Assembly: GCA_002205965.3 (NCBI GenBank)
Contig: NADL03000012.1
Coordinates: forward strand, 868,001 to 932,000
Direction: 5' to 3'
Source: Kappaphycus alvarezii
Taxonomy: Eukaryota; Rhodophyta; Florideophyceae; Gigartinales; Solieriaceae
DNA length: 64,000 bases
Under the pieces are notes generated by a model. It had not been told where the DNA came from. It made no database searches and saw nothing but the letters and a program-made list of their open reading frames with translations. The position numbers were made by a program, and so were the translations under genes. Below, in pieces: positions 1 through 11,900 of the stretch (position 1 is its first letter; every line of letters begins with the position of its first letter).

Positions 1-47
1 GGTGTTTTACTGTTGGAAGATATTTCCGACCTATCCCATGGTTTTCC
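1..47 (-). repeat. LINE-type 3' tail copy, inverted, cut by window edge
   Basis: Read on the minus strand, this segment matches the short insertion at 13767-13822 almost base for base: an AAACCATGGGATAG block, then CGGAWATATCTTCCAA, then a short gap and an AAACACC-type tail. I interpret it as a 5'-truncated non-LTR element 3' end or a SINE sharing that tail. The other end lies outside the window. Confidence 0.6.
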
Positions 48-639
48 AGAGAAAAGTCGAACATGAAATTCCAACGAGGTGAGAGCTTCTGTTGAAACTT
101 TAGCGCCCCCTAAGACACCGTGACGCCTGGTAACAGCCATAATATATCTTTCAACATTAAACCTCTCCACTCTTTTACCCCTTTGAGGCTCAACTATGAT
201 GTTTTGGGAGCCCTACGACGATGAATGCTGCCGTATGGAATTAATAACACCCCAAATTTCCCGCCGCCGTATGGGATATTATAACATAATTATTTTTTGC
301 CACATTATATAATGTACCATTGTAGTGCTCTACAGTGCCAAGTGAATTCCTGCACATCCCCTCAATTCTTGATTTATAAAGCTGCCGATTAGGGGGGATC
401 TTTTAATGTGTTCAAAAACCTGAACCATACAGGTAGTGGTTACACTAGAAGACTAAGAACATCCCCAGGCGACGGCTGACCCATCACCCACTCCAACAAG
501 GACAAGGGGGACTAGAAGAAACTTCCACAATCTAAATACGGGATCCAGACAGCTTGAAAAACTTGCTGATTCCAGCATTTCAAGCGCCTGAGTTAAAAAT
601 GATCAAATAGCCAATTATATCATATTTGATAAGTTGATA
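48..639. other. no gene recognised; weak tail-like motifs
   Basis: No coding sequence is recognisable here. Two weak versions of the A-rich/C-rich tail motif (ATATCTTTCAA...TTAAA...CCCC, and AATAACACCCCAAATTTCCC) lie near 145-182 and 238-265, which suggests further worn insertions of the same type. Confidence 0.35.
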
Positions 640-1040
640 AGATTTAGTCCGTTCGACGTTACCGTTGCCTACCCATCCGCACGCCGCCACATTTCGCCAA
701 GTACCGTTACCGCAGGCGCTGCCGCAACACTCACACACGCGAGAAACATCGTCATTACGGCACTTACTGTAACCAAAACGATATCCTCCTCTCCCCGTCG
801 GGATTGATATCTACGGCGCCTTGGGCGACGACAGCAAGGGTTTTTTCCGCCGCCTTGCTTCCCTCGCTGCTTCCCGTCGCGGTTCCACCTCTCAACAGGA
901 GCTCTGCGACTTCGTTACCCGTTTTGCGTTTAGTCTCCAAGTAATGCAGGCGCGACAGGTTTCCACCCGCCGCCCGCATCCGTAGTTGATTTATGAATAC
1001 CCTCCACACGCTTCTGTGCAACATTATGCAACCCATAAAT
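640..1040 (+). pseudogene. LINE C C-terminal domain relic
   Basis: The plus strand, in more than one frame, matches the C-terminal part of the better LINE C copy at 37747-38334. A DVTVAYPSARR stretch corresponds to DVTVAHPQVTS there, and further on GFFRRLASLAASRRGS corresponds to TFFRRLSTFAAARRGT, followed by MQARQVS versus LQARQVL. The order and spacing of these blocks are conserved, so this is a 5'-truncated, decayed non-LTR retrotransposon. A sister copy with a similar 3' flank lies at 7836-8230, and these two are closer to each other than to the 38-kb copy. The open frame on the opposite strand (764-1036) is a shadow. Confidence 0.7.
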
Positions 1041-1175
1041 ATTTACCACCACCCACGAATGAAATTCAAGAGAGCAAGGAGCTTTTCATTTTTGCAAAGA
1101 GGTAAAATTGGGAGGCATATCAGTCCAATTTGCGACCCAAATTTACCACCGTTCTATCTAAGCGACGGTCATTGA

Positions 1176-2132
1176 TTGGCTGTTTCCGCGACCACGGAGG
1201 CAGTGGAGGGAAAACGATTTGGAGGATTCAGCTCGCAATTAGAGGCGCGCATTTTATTGTCCTCTCCCGCCGAGAAGACACCACACAACAGCAGCATCCA
1301 CCACAATGTCTGCCAATGTCCGGGGATGCAACAACACCCCGAAGATGACTGTGTTCTTGCTCACGTATGGATACGGCTATCAGAATATCCCCTCGTTGGC
1401 GTAGAACAGAAAGATAATAACTTCTATGAGAAAGCATGGGCGCGATACAAGACATGCAAACCTGTCGGTTTTCCTCTTCGTCCGCTCGCTTCGGTCATGA
1501 TGTTAATTGAGCTTATCGTGAATCAATTTGTGCGCTTCTCAGCATTTTATAGCAGTTATGTGACATTAAGGCCAACTGTTGTAAACGAAGATGACTTGAA
1601 TCGCATAACAAAGGCTATTTTCAACGGCAGAAAGATAAAAGACCCTACCGGAGAGATCGGCAAACCAATGGAGTTTCGCGGCGCTTGGAACATACTACGG
1701 AATCATGAATAGTTTCTTGCTGGCATTTCATCTGGTTCTAATATTGATTAACGTAAAATCGAAGCTGTGAAGGATGAATCTGAAAAGGTCATGGACACAG
1801 CATCAAAGTCTGCACTAGGTACCAAGCAGGAAGTTATAACTCACAATTACAGTTCTTTCGGTAGACCGGTAAGTCGCAGAAAGTCCAAACAAGAGGCAGA
1901 AAAGCAGTTGCATTCTGCAAAGAAGATAGGGATTACCGAACAGGCTTTGCAATTAAAGTAGAGTCGCATCATTGTCCTTACTCGTCACGATAAGATTATG
2001 TTTTTTACCCAAAGGCCTGGTGGTTCTGAGTCTCTAGAAGCTAGAAAGTACTTCAAAGTGATGCCGTCAGAAGCACTAAGCCCATTGCGGCAAAGAGTAG
2101 CGGCTGTTGCAGCAAAGGAGGCGTCTGCTTAG
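1176..2132 (+). pseudogene. NAM/trihelix-like (Myb/SANT-type) DNA-binding protein, three in-frame stops
   Basis: One reading frame runs the whole length and is interrupted only by stop codons at 1710, 1749 and 1959. Roughly from 1340 it follows the plan of plant/protist NAM-associated, Myb/SANT-like proteins: a WIRLSEYPLVGVEQ block (family pattern W..iS.dp..G..Q), FYEKAWARYK, a VNQFVRFSAFY helix, then FRGAWNILRNHE, which is the family's hallmark W.iLr.h.kF. After that come GRPVSRRKSK, resembling the family's RP.G.K.AK step, and a final EARKYF helix. Such genes often accompany PIF/Harbinger-type transposons, but no transposase is seen beside it. The true start is unclear; the first ~50 codons look non-homologous. 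No frameshift is apparent, so this is either a young pseudogene or has three read-errors. Confidence 0.6.
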
Positions 2133-2319
2133 CTGAAAATAATAATACGGCGAATAACGTGAACAAAAACGGTGGCTATGAAGAAGATGAACAGCACATT
2201 AGTCCTAAAAGTGCTTTTGTTTTTTGCAGTAATGAAGCTTGAATAAGCTTGTAGCTACTACCGTCATGCTTCTAAAGGTGGTCAATAACCAGTCGCCGAA
2301 GATGGTAGTATTCATCTCG

Positions 2320-3043
2320 CTAATCTAGGTATGAATTTACCCCACATAAAGCCGCCAGTGTTCCTGACAAAGGTACGGTTGTCGCCGAAATCCGCACCAA
2401 CCCGCCCCACATATGATCAGCCCTGTGTCTAATTTTGATGAAGACATCATCGCAGTCTTTTATGTCGTCTAAAGAAAGACCAGACCGATCCTCTACAATC
2501 GTCTCGTGAACTATGAAATATTGCTGTGGAAGAATTAAGTACCCGCAGCAATTTTTGCAGTCAAAGTTGATGCTTCCACACATTTATGTCGTTCTCTGCT
2601 CCTTTTGTACCAAAAAAACGCATGCCATATTAATAGAGATCAATCAAATAATGCTTCCAAAGTGACAACAACTGATTTTAGCGACACATTATAAGGACTA
2701 AGTTGAAAAAATCGTTTTCTGCAAAAGACTGGACGTTAGGGCTCGAAGTATACACTGGACCGAGCCATGGTCCCCTTATTGCAGGACCAAATCGCACTAC
2801 CCAGTACGTGTAACATTTCATGACACCTGTACTACTGTACGGGGGTATGAAAAATTTGTAAACTTTGCACACAACCGTACAGTGATCGTAAACTTCACGC
2901 TTTTCCTGTTCCCCACTTGCTGGGGCACATTTCAAGAAGTCTTGAGCATCTACTCCCATCTGGATTTCCGTTTCCCACTTCCCGCACTCTCTATAGATAC
3001 CCATCATGTCTGCCTCCAGAATCCTTCTTCTAATCTCCCTCAC
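2320..3043 (-). other. two unassigned minus-strand open frames
   Basis: Two minus-strand frames (2583-2320, 87 codons; 3043-2678, 121 codons) are cysteine-containing and not low-complexity: the first starts MCGSINFDCKNCCGY and the second contains ECGKWETEIQMGVDAQDF. I recognise neither. They could be exons or fragments of one decayed gene, but the 94 bases between them have no clear intron signals in the right phase. Chance open frames cannot be excluded. Confidence 0.2.
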
Positions 3044-4479
3044 TAAGCCCCGCCGTTCTTTTTCTGTGCTCAGCGGGTTCCAGCAAAACTACTCTTGTTG
3101 ATACTCTTTTTCCTTACGGACGTTCCCCCCAACCCTCCTTTATCCCACTCTTCCTCTTCTTTTTCACCTCCCTTAACATCTCTCTCGTATGTTCTCAACC
3201 AAAATACTTCCCTCCGTTCTCTTTCGTATTCCCCTAGCTTGTTTCCCCACCATACCATTTTAACACGGAGCTCTCCAAGCTGAATAGCTAACCACCAGTG
3301 CACATAAACAGATCATTATGAGTAAATTTGCAATGCACCGTTCAGCTCTCGTTCCCACGACCGGTTCGCCTATATCTACCTTTGTAAATCATTGCAACTC
3401 TATATTTTGTCGTTTCGATCGTCTTAATTCCCTGCCGTGCTAAAATTCATGCCAGACACCTCCACCGTCCTGCAAACTCCCAACGTGGCCCACAGATTCA
3501 TTTTTTCTTTAGTTCAATATAATTCTCTCCATCCCAAGTGTTACATCTTTATGGCATGCAGCGGGGCACGTAGGTCTGCAAGTTCCAAATCCAATCCCTG
3601 TAAATGGGGTGGCATATACGATTTATGCCTCTATCGTCTTCTCTTCTGGCCGTCCGGGCAAGAGTACTTCATCTGAGACTCTGGATTCGTTTGTAAGTTA
3701 CTTATTCCACTCAAGTACTCAGTTAGCACTAAACTATCCCACAGCGGGATCTCTCTCGTCGGAGCATTGATCATTTTATTTCTGCAGTTTTGCTACTCTT
3801 TCAGCACTTTCTTTTGTTAGTATCGGGTTCTATTTCTCGCATGAGGGTAGAATAAATATCGTTATATTCTCTAAACTCAGGAAAGAGTTCTGTCATTACC
3901 GTTTGACTATAATGAAACTTTGTAAGCAACGGCTGCTTTGAGAAAAACTGTAAATCACCATAATATATTTTCGACATGGAGGCCGATAAACCTTCATATT
4001 TCTCCACACCCGAAATCTATCGAAGTACTTTTCCAAATACCCTTTACCCCACAAATGCTGGAAGTCAAATAAACACAGCACTATTTATCTACCAAAACTT
4101 AAAAGTAGATTCCTAGCCAAGGAAGTACATATTTGGGATTTAGATACCATATACAAGTGCTGCAATGCCTGAATCGGTGTATTTCAAGAGAAATTCTAGT
4201 CAAATGACTTCATTTACTGGAATCTGGTGAGCCACACAATTTTAATCATCTTCGTAAGGCAGACGCGACTTTGCATAGTTCCTCGTGGGCAATTACACTA
4301 CTATTTTGTTAGATTATGTCTTTGTTGAGCATGAATCTTGGTTCAATCCCCACGCTGCACTCCGCAAGTGATGGGTGGGGTAGATGTATGTCCGAGTCTA
4401 CATGAGATGATCAATGTGGAGTTGAGGTGTTAATATTCAAGGGGGAACAATACTTTAATGAAACATAGCAAATCAACTA
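3044..4479. other. no gene recognised
   Basis: Short open frames on both strands in this stretch overlap each other and show no family motif. A pol III B-box-like GGTTCAATCC occurs at about 4339, but no matching A box or tRNA fold is seen. I find nothing else. Confidence 0.3.
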
Positions 4480-6416
4480 CAAGAGCCCTATAAGTTCCTC
4501 ACATCACTTCAAAAGATTCACTAGGCACTGAAGTTGCCTGTATTGCCATATGTCCTTTGCAAGTTGAGCAATATTTGGAAACCTTTTGTCAATAGTTTGC
4601 TACCACTACAGAACATCGATGTGACGGTCTCCAGTTGCAGTTGCGGACAAAAATCGTGCAGTCTCATCGAAGTGACCACCAAGTGGCCCTCGCTTTTGTT
4701 CCAGAACTAGACTCATTAAGGACTTGAATTGACGGGTACTAAAACCTGACTTTTAGCAGGCTGCCCTACTTCAGAGCCGGAGGCAAGATGCCCCTCACTA
4801 TTTGTGCTGCTCTGCTGCAAAACATGCTGCCTAAGCACATGATTGTCCTCGAAGACATCATCTTCAAATCGCGGGTCTAGGATCTTCGCCATATTTACGA
4901 CCCTTGAGAGAAAACTGGACCTATACTTCTCTAGCTTTGCGAGCATGATGATTGCAGTGGGTTGCAATATGTTACTGGTCCTTTCTGTAAATGACTCAAA
5001 CTTCTGAACTAAAAAACGAAAAGCCATCACACGTAGACTCAATGTAACGTAGCTCTGCCCAGAAGATGCCTCCGTGACTGTGGCTGCGCTTGGTAGGAAT
5101 TTGCATATGGTGTACGCGCGATCCTAATCGCATCAGATACAACTGATGTATTTGAATCGATAACACAGTACATAACTGCATTCAGAACATTGTGTGCCAT
5201 ATGCGCAGCTCTTGTCATTGTAAATGTGGAAGACAATCTTATCTCGCAGTCCAGAGAGGGAATGGGAATTTTTTTGTTGTCCAAGCCAATACACAATATT
5301 TCAAAAATGTCCCGTCGTTTGGCTGAAGCTCTTATTGACGAAGTTGCACTTTTATGGCAGAGGTTTGGAGTAAACTTCCTGAAGGCAGTCCTTAACAGCA
5401 AGGTTAACAACATGGGCTAGGCAACGTACTGTGCACATCATTGATTCTTTGCTCCTGCGTGATTCGAAGGCGTCTCTTCAATATGGTCATTCTGCAACCA
5501 CATCACGGTTATCGGTTGTGACGGCTGATATTTTTGTGCGTAGCCCCCACTTGTCGATAATTTCTTCTAGACAGGTAGCAAAAGCTTCGGCGGTGTGGGG
5601 TGTGTTAAATCTAACAAACCCCAAGACAAGGCTTTTAAGTCCAGCTAGAGTCAATAAATGACCAGTAACACATAAGTACCCCTTCTAACAACGGAACTCC
5701 AAGCGTCAGCAGTTAAGCAACTTTTGATTTTGAATTTTTCAAGGCGTTAACATGCAACATCATTTCTTCTTTCTCCTGAATAACGTGACGTTGAATAGTG
5801 GTTCGGGAAAGCACGTGTAAATCGAGATCGAGATAAGAAATCATTTTTGGTGTCTTCGTTTCCACAACCGAAAACGGTTGCGTGCTTGAGATTATCCACT
5901 TAACGATTTCTTAGTGAATCGAAAGTTCTTTTCCTTTTGAGGCGTGGGATTTGTTTTGATGATACCTCCTAAGTAGTCCAGTTTGGTTTGATTAGTGGAA
6001 AAAGATACCCATGCTTTTTTGCGTGCCTCATCCAGCGTGCTTGTTGAGCTATTGATACTAAATTTTTTCGTAGAACATAGCACCCATTTTATCACGACAA
6101 CTCCGCCCTCAGATCTTTTCGTGTAGTACCTCCGAACATCACTTGTATGTTTGCGTTTCTTCTGTGTCATAGCAACCTGTGAGTCGGAAGTACTGTGAGA
6201 AGGTTGAGAAGAGTGGTGCTTGATTGGCTTGCCATGTTGGAGATCGGTTTCAAAATGTGGCTTGGATAGATAAAAAGGAGAAATGGATAAGAAGGGGTTC
6301 TTAATGGAGATAAGGTTGACTAGTGGGGAAAGGGGGAAGTTGAGTAGATATTTGAATATGGCGCAGTAAGTAGGAGAAGGTGAAAATTGATTATTTAGAC
6401 CGTTCTTTGATTGCAC
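4480..6416 (-). pseudogene. hAT-superfamily transposase, decayed
   Basis: Read on the minus strand, blocks of a hAT transposase appear in the right order across several frames. From 6416 an N-terminal region has a BED-finger-like step (TSDVRRYYTKRSEG...VLCSTKKFS...STSTL) that has lost canonical zinc ligands. Around 5660-5500 come VTGHLLTLAGLKSLVLGF, FNTPHTAEAF, WGLRTKISAVTTDN and, near 5420, CLAHVVNLAVKDC. Near 4870 comes NMAKILDPRFEDD, and near 4600 IAQLAKD plus AIQATSVPSESFE, the classic hAT C-terminal dimerisation signature. hAT proteins cut and paste DNA and make 8-bp target duplications. Frame changes and stops separate the blocks, so it is inactive. I could not define terminal inverted repeats. 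Confidence 0.8.
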
Positions 6417-6959
6417 GTAAAATGACCTGACTTTACAAGCGATATAAGTTGTGGACTGAGGTGCTAGATGAAATCTCTTGCACGAATGAAGTAAATATTT
6501 TTGTCGCGCTACCTCATCTCTGCCCAGGAATGTACCGTATTTCGGAAGTCCAGGTTGATGGGCTCATCTGAGTGCAGGTACGTTGCCTCATGGGAAAGTT
6601 ACAGGCTACTGAGGTCCGGATTGGATTTTAAAATACTGAGGACCGGATCGTTATTGATCTGAGTACCGATGGACGAACCTCTTAGTCTATTACGAGCATG
6701 GACCGGAACCTATCTTCTGGCTTGATACTTTACACCAAACCAACTGCGCGTGATTTGACGAAAGACCACACCAAATCATATCGGACATGTGTCCAGACTT
6801 ACGGTCCCCGTAAGTCCGGAGAAGGTCTACGCATGGAGAGGAGCCGTGCTCGGTCGGCTGCTGTTGCGGACAAGAACAGCCTATCAGAATTCAGTAGTGA
6901 ACATAGAATATGCAGATAGCAAACGAACGAATTTTGAGCCGACCAATGAAATCGCTTCA
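6417..6959. other. no gene recognised
   Basis: Overlapping plus-strand open frames near 6698-7046 carry no recognised motif. They may be worn transposon sequence. Confidence 0.3.
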
Positions 6960-6963
6960 CTTG

Positions 6964-7150
6964 TCGAGAACGGGTATCTTCCAAAAGGAAACACCCAAAT
7001 TTTTCCCTTGTCAAGAAGTTTGCCACTTTATCATTTTGAGTCTTGATCGGTGGAGATGCTCTAAACTTCTTTATTTCTACTGCTGGTCACCCTGTAGGAT
7101 ATTCCTGGCCACAACCGGTCATGTCTCTCAAATGCAGTATTTATTAAATT
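6964..7150 (+). repeat. two LINE B-type 3' tail segments
   Basis: At 6964-7008 lies a short tail motif (GGGTATCTTCCAAAAGGAAA followed by CACCCAAATTTTTCCC). At 7088-7150 a longer piece starts CACCCTGTAGGATATTC and continues GGCCACAACCGGTCATGTCT. It parallels the sequence just after the LINE B stop at 52678-52735. I infer two separate truncated LINE 3' ends. Confidence 0.55.
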
Positions 7151-7835
7151 CAATGACTTTCCTTTTGAAACATCTACTACCATAATCAGCTCGCTGATGC
7201 AAAAACTGACTGCGACTGCTATCAAATCAAATAGGTAACATTATTTTTAGCAGAGATCGAAACAATTTACTCAATGCAATAAATCGGATGTTCCAGGTCA
7301 GTGACTGCAGTGTACACGATTGATACTCATTGAAATAGTTTCTATGGTGTCTATGGTAAGTGAATTGCTGTGCGTGTGTACTTAGATTACTGTATGTAAA
7401 GTACAGTACTGTACGTACCCCACAATGGGCATCGTACAGTACCGTACAGCGCCGCACCCTGGGGAGATACGTCTAGAAGTTTCCAAGCGTATCTCCCCGC
7501 TGCATGCCAAGAAGAGGGTGGGGTTTTGAGGCACGGTACAGTAAAGTACTTATAGCATTGTGCTGTGCCGCTCCCATGATAGAGGGAGGTAGGTTATGCT
7601 TGGCCTAAACAGACAGGAAATAATAAAGGAGAAATACAAGCATTAAGGTTTCCACTGCAGGATCTGACTATAGGGTCTGGAACCACTGTAATGGGATGGT
7701 CCGCTTCGGTCATCTGCAGCATCGATCGCTGGAAGTTGCATCAAAATATTTCGTAATTCTGTATTCCTCACATGCTTTCATTTATTCGATAAAGTATCCC
7801 TCTCTTTTTCTGTGAACTCTCCAAGAATTACAACT
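7151..7835. other. no gene; TACTGTA palindromes and a hairpin
   Basis: There is no coding signal. Around 7385-7450 the sequence is dense in TACAGTACTGTAC-type palindromes, immediately followed by the perfect hairpin at 7461-7498 (listed separately). Confidence 0.4.
7461..7498. other. perfect 11-bp stem hairpin
   Basis: GGGGAGATACG at 7461-7471 and CGTATCTCCCC at 7488-7498 are exact reverse complements around a 16-base loop. It sits next to a cluster of GTACTGTAC palindromes. It could be a foldback terminus of a small element; its function is unknown. Confidence 0.75.
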
Positions 7836-8230
7836 GAGTAAATGATGCCGTAAGGTCATCCCTCCCACGCCGCTAATCTCGCCAAGTACTGGCACCGCAT
7901 GCGCTGCCGCGACACTCGCCGAGCGCGGACTCATATTCATTACGGCACTTACTGCAACCAAAACTATATCCTCCTCTCCCTCGTCGTATTGATATCTATG
8001 GCAACTTGGGCGACGACAGCAAGTGTTTTTTCCGCCGCCTTGCTTCTCTCGCTGCTTCCCGTAGCGGTTCCTCCCCTCAACAGGAGCTCCGTGACTTCTT
8101 TAACTGTTTTGCGTATAGTATCCACGTAATGCAGGTGCGACAGGTTTCCACCGGCCGCCCGCAGCCGTAGTAAATTTATGAATACCTTCCGCACGCTTCT
8201 GTGCAACATTGTGCAACCCATAACGATTTT
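7836..8230 (+). pseudogene. LINE C C-terminal domain relic, second copy
   Basis: Same region as the 640-1040 relic: RHYGTYCNQN, then DIYGNLGDDSKCFFRRLAS, then SSPQQELRDFF and VMQVRQVS, all in plus-strand frames that shift at least once. It matches LINE C at 38100-38334 (HYGLVCHTND, DVFGALGADGATFFRRL). The shared 3' flank with the 640-1040 copy (a stretch ending CTTCTGTGCAACATT) shows that homology continues past the stop. It is 5'-truncated and decayed. Confidence 0.7.
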
Positions 8231-8289
8231 TCACCACCGCAAGGTCCCCTCATACTGCATATGAATAAAAGGTCACCTTTTCTCCCTTA

Positions 8290-8465
8290 AACTTTGACAC
8301 GGGCATCGATCTACTCGGTGCTTCGATTGGGTCACCCTTTTTTATGGAGAACTTCCTTACTAGGAATATCGACGACTGCACCAGGACAATGTCACTGGTA
8401 GACGGGATCAGGGGTGCACGTGAATCGGAGAGGGAGCCAGCCGGGGCGATGCTAAAGGAACACTA
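8290..8465 (+). pseudogene. LINE A fragment
   Basis: The plus-strand frame reads GIDLLGASIGSPFFMENFLT and later MSLVDGIRGARES. It aligns with GIDLLGAPIGTPQFMENFLT ... LSLIDGIGDART of the better LINE A copy on the minus strand at 49915-49706. This is the region just after the reverse-transcriptase catalytic core. Only about 55 codons remain, ending at a TAA near 8463. Confidence 0.7.
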
Positions 8466-8980
8466 AATACGATGGTAGTTGGTTTCTGAAAGTTGGGGGC
8501 AAAAGATGTATGGAGTGTACCTGGATTCCCACAAGAATCCAGATGAGCGCCCTTTAAATAAGTAGTACTGTAGCTCTACTCTACAACCTCTATACTTTGT
8601 TAGCTCAGTAGAACTTACTAGAAAGTAGAGGTGTAACTATAGAATTGTACTATTTAGAATAAAACTACGTAATAAAACGATGACTTGGGGCTCCACGTCA
8701 AATAAAAATACTGTACAGAAAAACGAGCTTCTAAATTCATTGCAGTTTCTCTGTTACACCTCTGTGTAGTAGAGAATTGAAATAGCGACAGCGAACAAGT
8801 CTCTATTACACAGTGGTGTAACGGAGACATTGTTTCACTATTCACTCCCCTGGACTTTTGACGTCCTCATCAATGATACTGCTTGAATATATTATGTTTC
8901 CGAATATACCCTTGGAACGAATCCATTAGTACAGCAGATCAATCTCCCGTAACATTAACAAAGTCCTTCGTTGGTTGCCA
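8466..8980. other. no gene; paired palindrome repeat inside
   Basis: This stretch is non-coding. It contains the palindromic repeat at 8725-8835 and several short TA-rich tracts. No other feature is seen. Confidence 0.35.
8725..8835 (-). repeat. repeat with two back-to-back palindromes (MITE-like)
   Basis: Two imperfect palindromes of about 30 bases lie side by side: TCTCTGTTACAC with GTGTAGTAGAGA at about 8748-8777, and GTCTCTATTACAC with GTGTAACGGAGAC at about 8794-8826. The whole unit recurs in inverted orientation at 58330-58460. This organisation suggests a small foldback or MITE-like repeat. Confidence 0.6.
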
Positions 8981-11900
8981 CTATGCCTCATAATGTGGCA
9001 TACCACGAATCAAAACCAAGAACTTGTAACCGCGTCCAACCTTTTTGTGATCCAGGATAACATTAACTTCCTGCTCCGGTCCAACAGGCAGTTCAAGCGG
9101 TGCAGACGCGGGAAAATAGGGTAAAGCAATGTCATCGGGCTGCTCCAAATGTGGTGTGATGTTAATGATATGAATGACTGGATGGATTTTAAAATGAGCA
9201 GGTAGATCAAGTCGAACAGTATTCTTACTGATTAGCTCCTTAACCACAAATGGCCCAAATCTGCGCGCACCAAGCCTTTTAGAATCCTGAGACCTAGAAT
9301 AAACATCCGTAAAAACGACAGATTTATCCATAGCTTTGAACCGACTTTATAATCTGGAATCTTGTATCGCCTTGAAGCATATGCAGCTTGCCGAGCTTTT
9401 GCCACTTTGTAGGCAAATTGCGCATCCTCAAGAGAAACCTTGTGCTTGGCACGAAAGTCGTCCAAATCTGAAGAGGTATGCTGCTGCTAGCCAAGAAGTC
9501 CAATGGCGATTTAGTGTCCATCCAAGTCCACTCAAATGGTGACATACCCAGATCATCGCTCACAGCCTAGATGTATGCAAATTCTCCAGAAGGAAGCAGT
9601 TCATCCCAGTCGTACTGATGATACGAGCAATAGCAACGGAGATAGTTCTCGATCATCCTATTCATAATCTCAGAAGCACCATCTGTTTGTGGTTCTACTT
9701 GTAGACATTCTTAATTTCACCCCACAAAGACATCACTGTTTTCAAAATTTTGAAATGAACTTGCTGTCCCTATCTGGGTCACATCGTCCGGCAACTCGTT
9801 TTCTTGACGATGTTTGCGAGAAGTCTCGAGCCGTGTCCTCAGCGGTATCTGATGTTTGAATTTCAGAAAATGGACTCGACGAGTAAGTCGATCAACCCAA
9901 GTAGTGATCGCATCATGACTGCTCCTCGTCAGGGTAGCCTGACAATGAAATCTGTAGCTAATGATCCCCATCTGCGGTCAGGCAATTCCAGTGACATTGG
10001 ATCAGTCAACGTTTTTTATTAGAGTCCTTATACTGCTGACACGTGAGACATCCTTCAAATACTTTCGAACATCCCGGCTCTTATGTTTCCAATGGAAGTT
10101 TTCTAATCTGGACAGTGTCTTTCAAATTTAAAATGTTGACCAACTTTCGAGTCGTGAGCAATTTGCAAATACCCGAAACTGACCTTCTTGGTACGCAAAT
10201 TTCCATTGTAAAACAGCCTCGAACCATTTTAGGAACATCGGCAGAATTCTTTCAAGTTTCTGCTTCTGAAACATATCCTCGGCCACTTCTCTTCCATGGC
10301 TTTTACCACTGACCGAAGAACTGGTTTCATCATACTGAGGAATGATCTGATCAACATCAAGGTAGGGAACTTCGACGTCATTCACTAAGACGTCAAGATC
10401 TCCTCTCATGACCTGCAGAGCTCGTGATAGTGCGTCCCCAAGACGTGAATTCTTCCAGGCTTCAGTGTAATGAGAAAGATTCCAAAGCTACCGAGAATAT
10501 CCAACCAACGTGCTTCTTTCCGACTCATTTTCAGTTTTGTGAAGAAACTCTTAAGCACCTGGTTGTCTGTGAAAATCTCAAAATCGGACCCCTCAAAGTA
10601 GCACCTGATCTTCCCAGAAAGCTAATAAAAGCCAGCAGCTTTATGTCATTTGCAGTGCAGTCCGACTCAGTTGGGGAAAGCTTCTTTGAAGAGAAAGAAA
10701 TTACGCGATCTTTTCCATTCTCATCCAACTGCGTCAGAGTTCCAACGAGAGCGAGCTATACAGTCTACATGACCACGAAATTTATTTTTCCAATTAGGAG
10801 CGACTAAGATTGGAGACAATGTCATCGCTTCCTTTAGCTTCTAGAAAGCTTTATCACACTGTCGATCCCATTTCCCTATACCTGACCTTTTTTGTCAGAT
10901 CTGTGAGAGATGCAGCAATTACAGAGAACTTCGGAATGAACCTACGGAAACTGTATTAGACCTAAGAAACTTCTCAACTCCGTTAGAGATTCAGGTTCTG
11001 GGCGAATATGTAAGACTTCGACCTTCTCAGGATTGGCACGAATGCCGTTCATCCCGACTCTTAAACCCAAAAACTCCAGCTCAGTCTGAAAGAAAGAGGA
11101 TTTCTTCGAGAGATGTACAGCTTGTGATCCTTAAGTCTTTTATACAATTTCCAGATATTCGTAATGTTATTCCTCATTCTTATTGAATATAAGAAGATCA
11201 TCCATATAGACAACCATGAATACATCGATGCAATCATAGAATATCTGGTTCATTAAAGTTTGGAAAGTAGCAGGAGCGTTGCAAAGCCCATTAGCATAAC
11301 AAGATATTCAAATTGCCAATACTTTGTATTGAACGCAGTCTTTTCGATGTCCCTGGTTTCACCCTTATCTGATGATATCCCATTTTCAGATCAAGCTTGG
11401 AGAAAAATCTCGCATCCAAGTCGATTGAGCATTTCATCAGAACGAGAGAGTGGAGCACTATTCTTTTTGGTGATTCGATTCAAAGCGCGATAATCGACAA
11501 CACCTCTAAGTTTTCCATCACTTTCTTTCACAAAGGAAGTGGTGCTCCATATGGTGATTTACTGGAACTGATCTTCCCTTTCCTCAAAAGAGACTCGAAG
11601 TACTCTTTTGCTGGCCTAAGTTCGGATGGAGACAACTGGAATAAAGGTCAATGAGGTGCCTTTGCTCCTTCCTCCACTATGATCTCATGATCACTGATCG
11701 AATCGGAGGAAGCCCATTTGGCAATTCATCCTGAAAGACCTCTTTAAAATTATCCAGTAATCTGCTCAGTTTTCCATCGAACTTTGAATCTGTCACTCCT
11801 CTCATACTGTCAACTTCAAGTAACTGAAATAATTCGAAGTCACCCTCATGCCTTAGCATTCGTCTAAATTTTCTTCACTCCAAATTGGACACATCAATGC

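Noticed and set aside
764-1036. Minus-strand protein repeated at 7964-8221
   Set aside because: The repeat is real, but the plus strand encodes the LINE C C-terminus, so the minus frame is a shadow.
1176-2132. Reassigned stop codons (TAA/TAG as Gln)
   Set aside because: Other relics contain TGA as well as TAA/TAG stops among indels, and long transposon frames end normally; a nonstandard code is not needed.
3095-3303. Overlapping frames on both strands
   Set aside because: Low-complexity serine/proline reading on one strand and Glu/Arg on the other; typical of chance open frames in a CT-rich tract.
4300-4380. Possible tRNA or tRNA-derived SINE
   Set aside because: Only a B-box-like GGTTCAATCC is present; the T-stem pairs poorly and no A box or acceptor stem could be placed.
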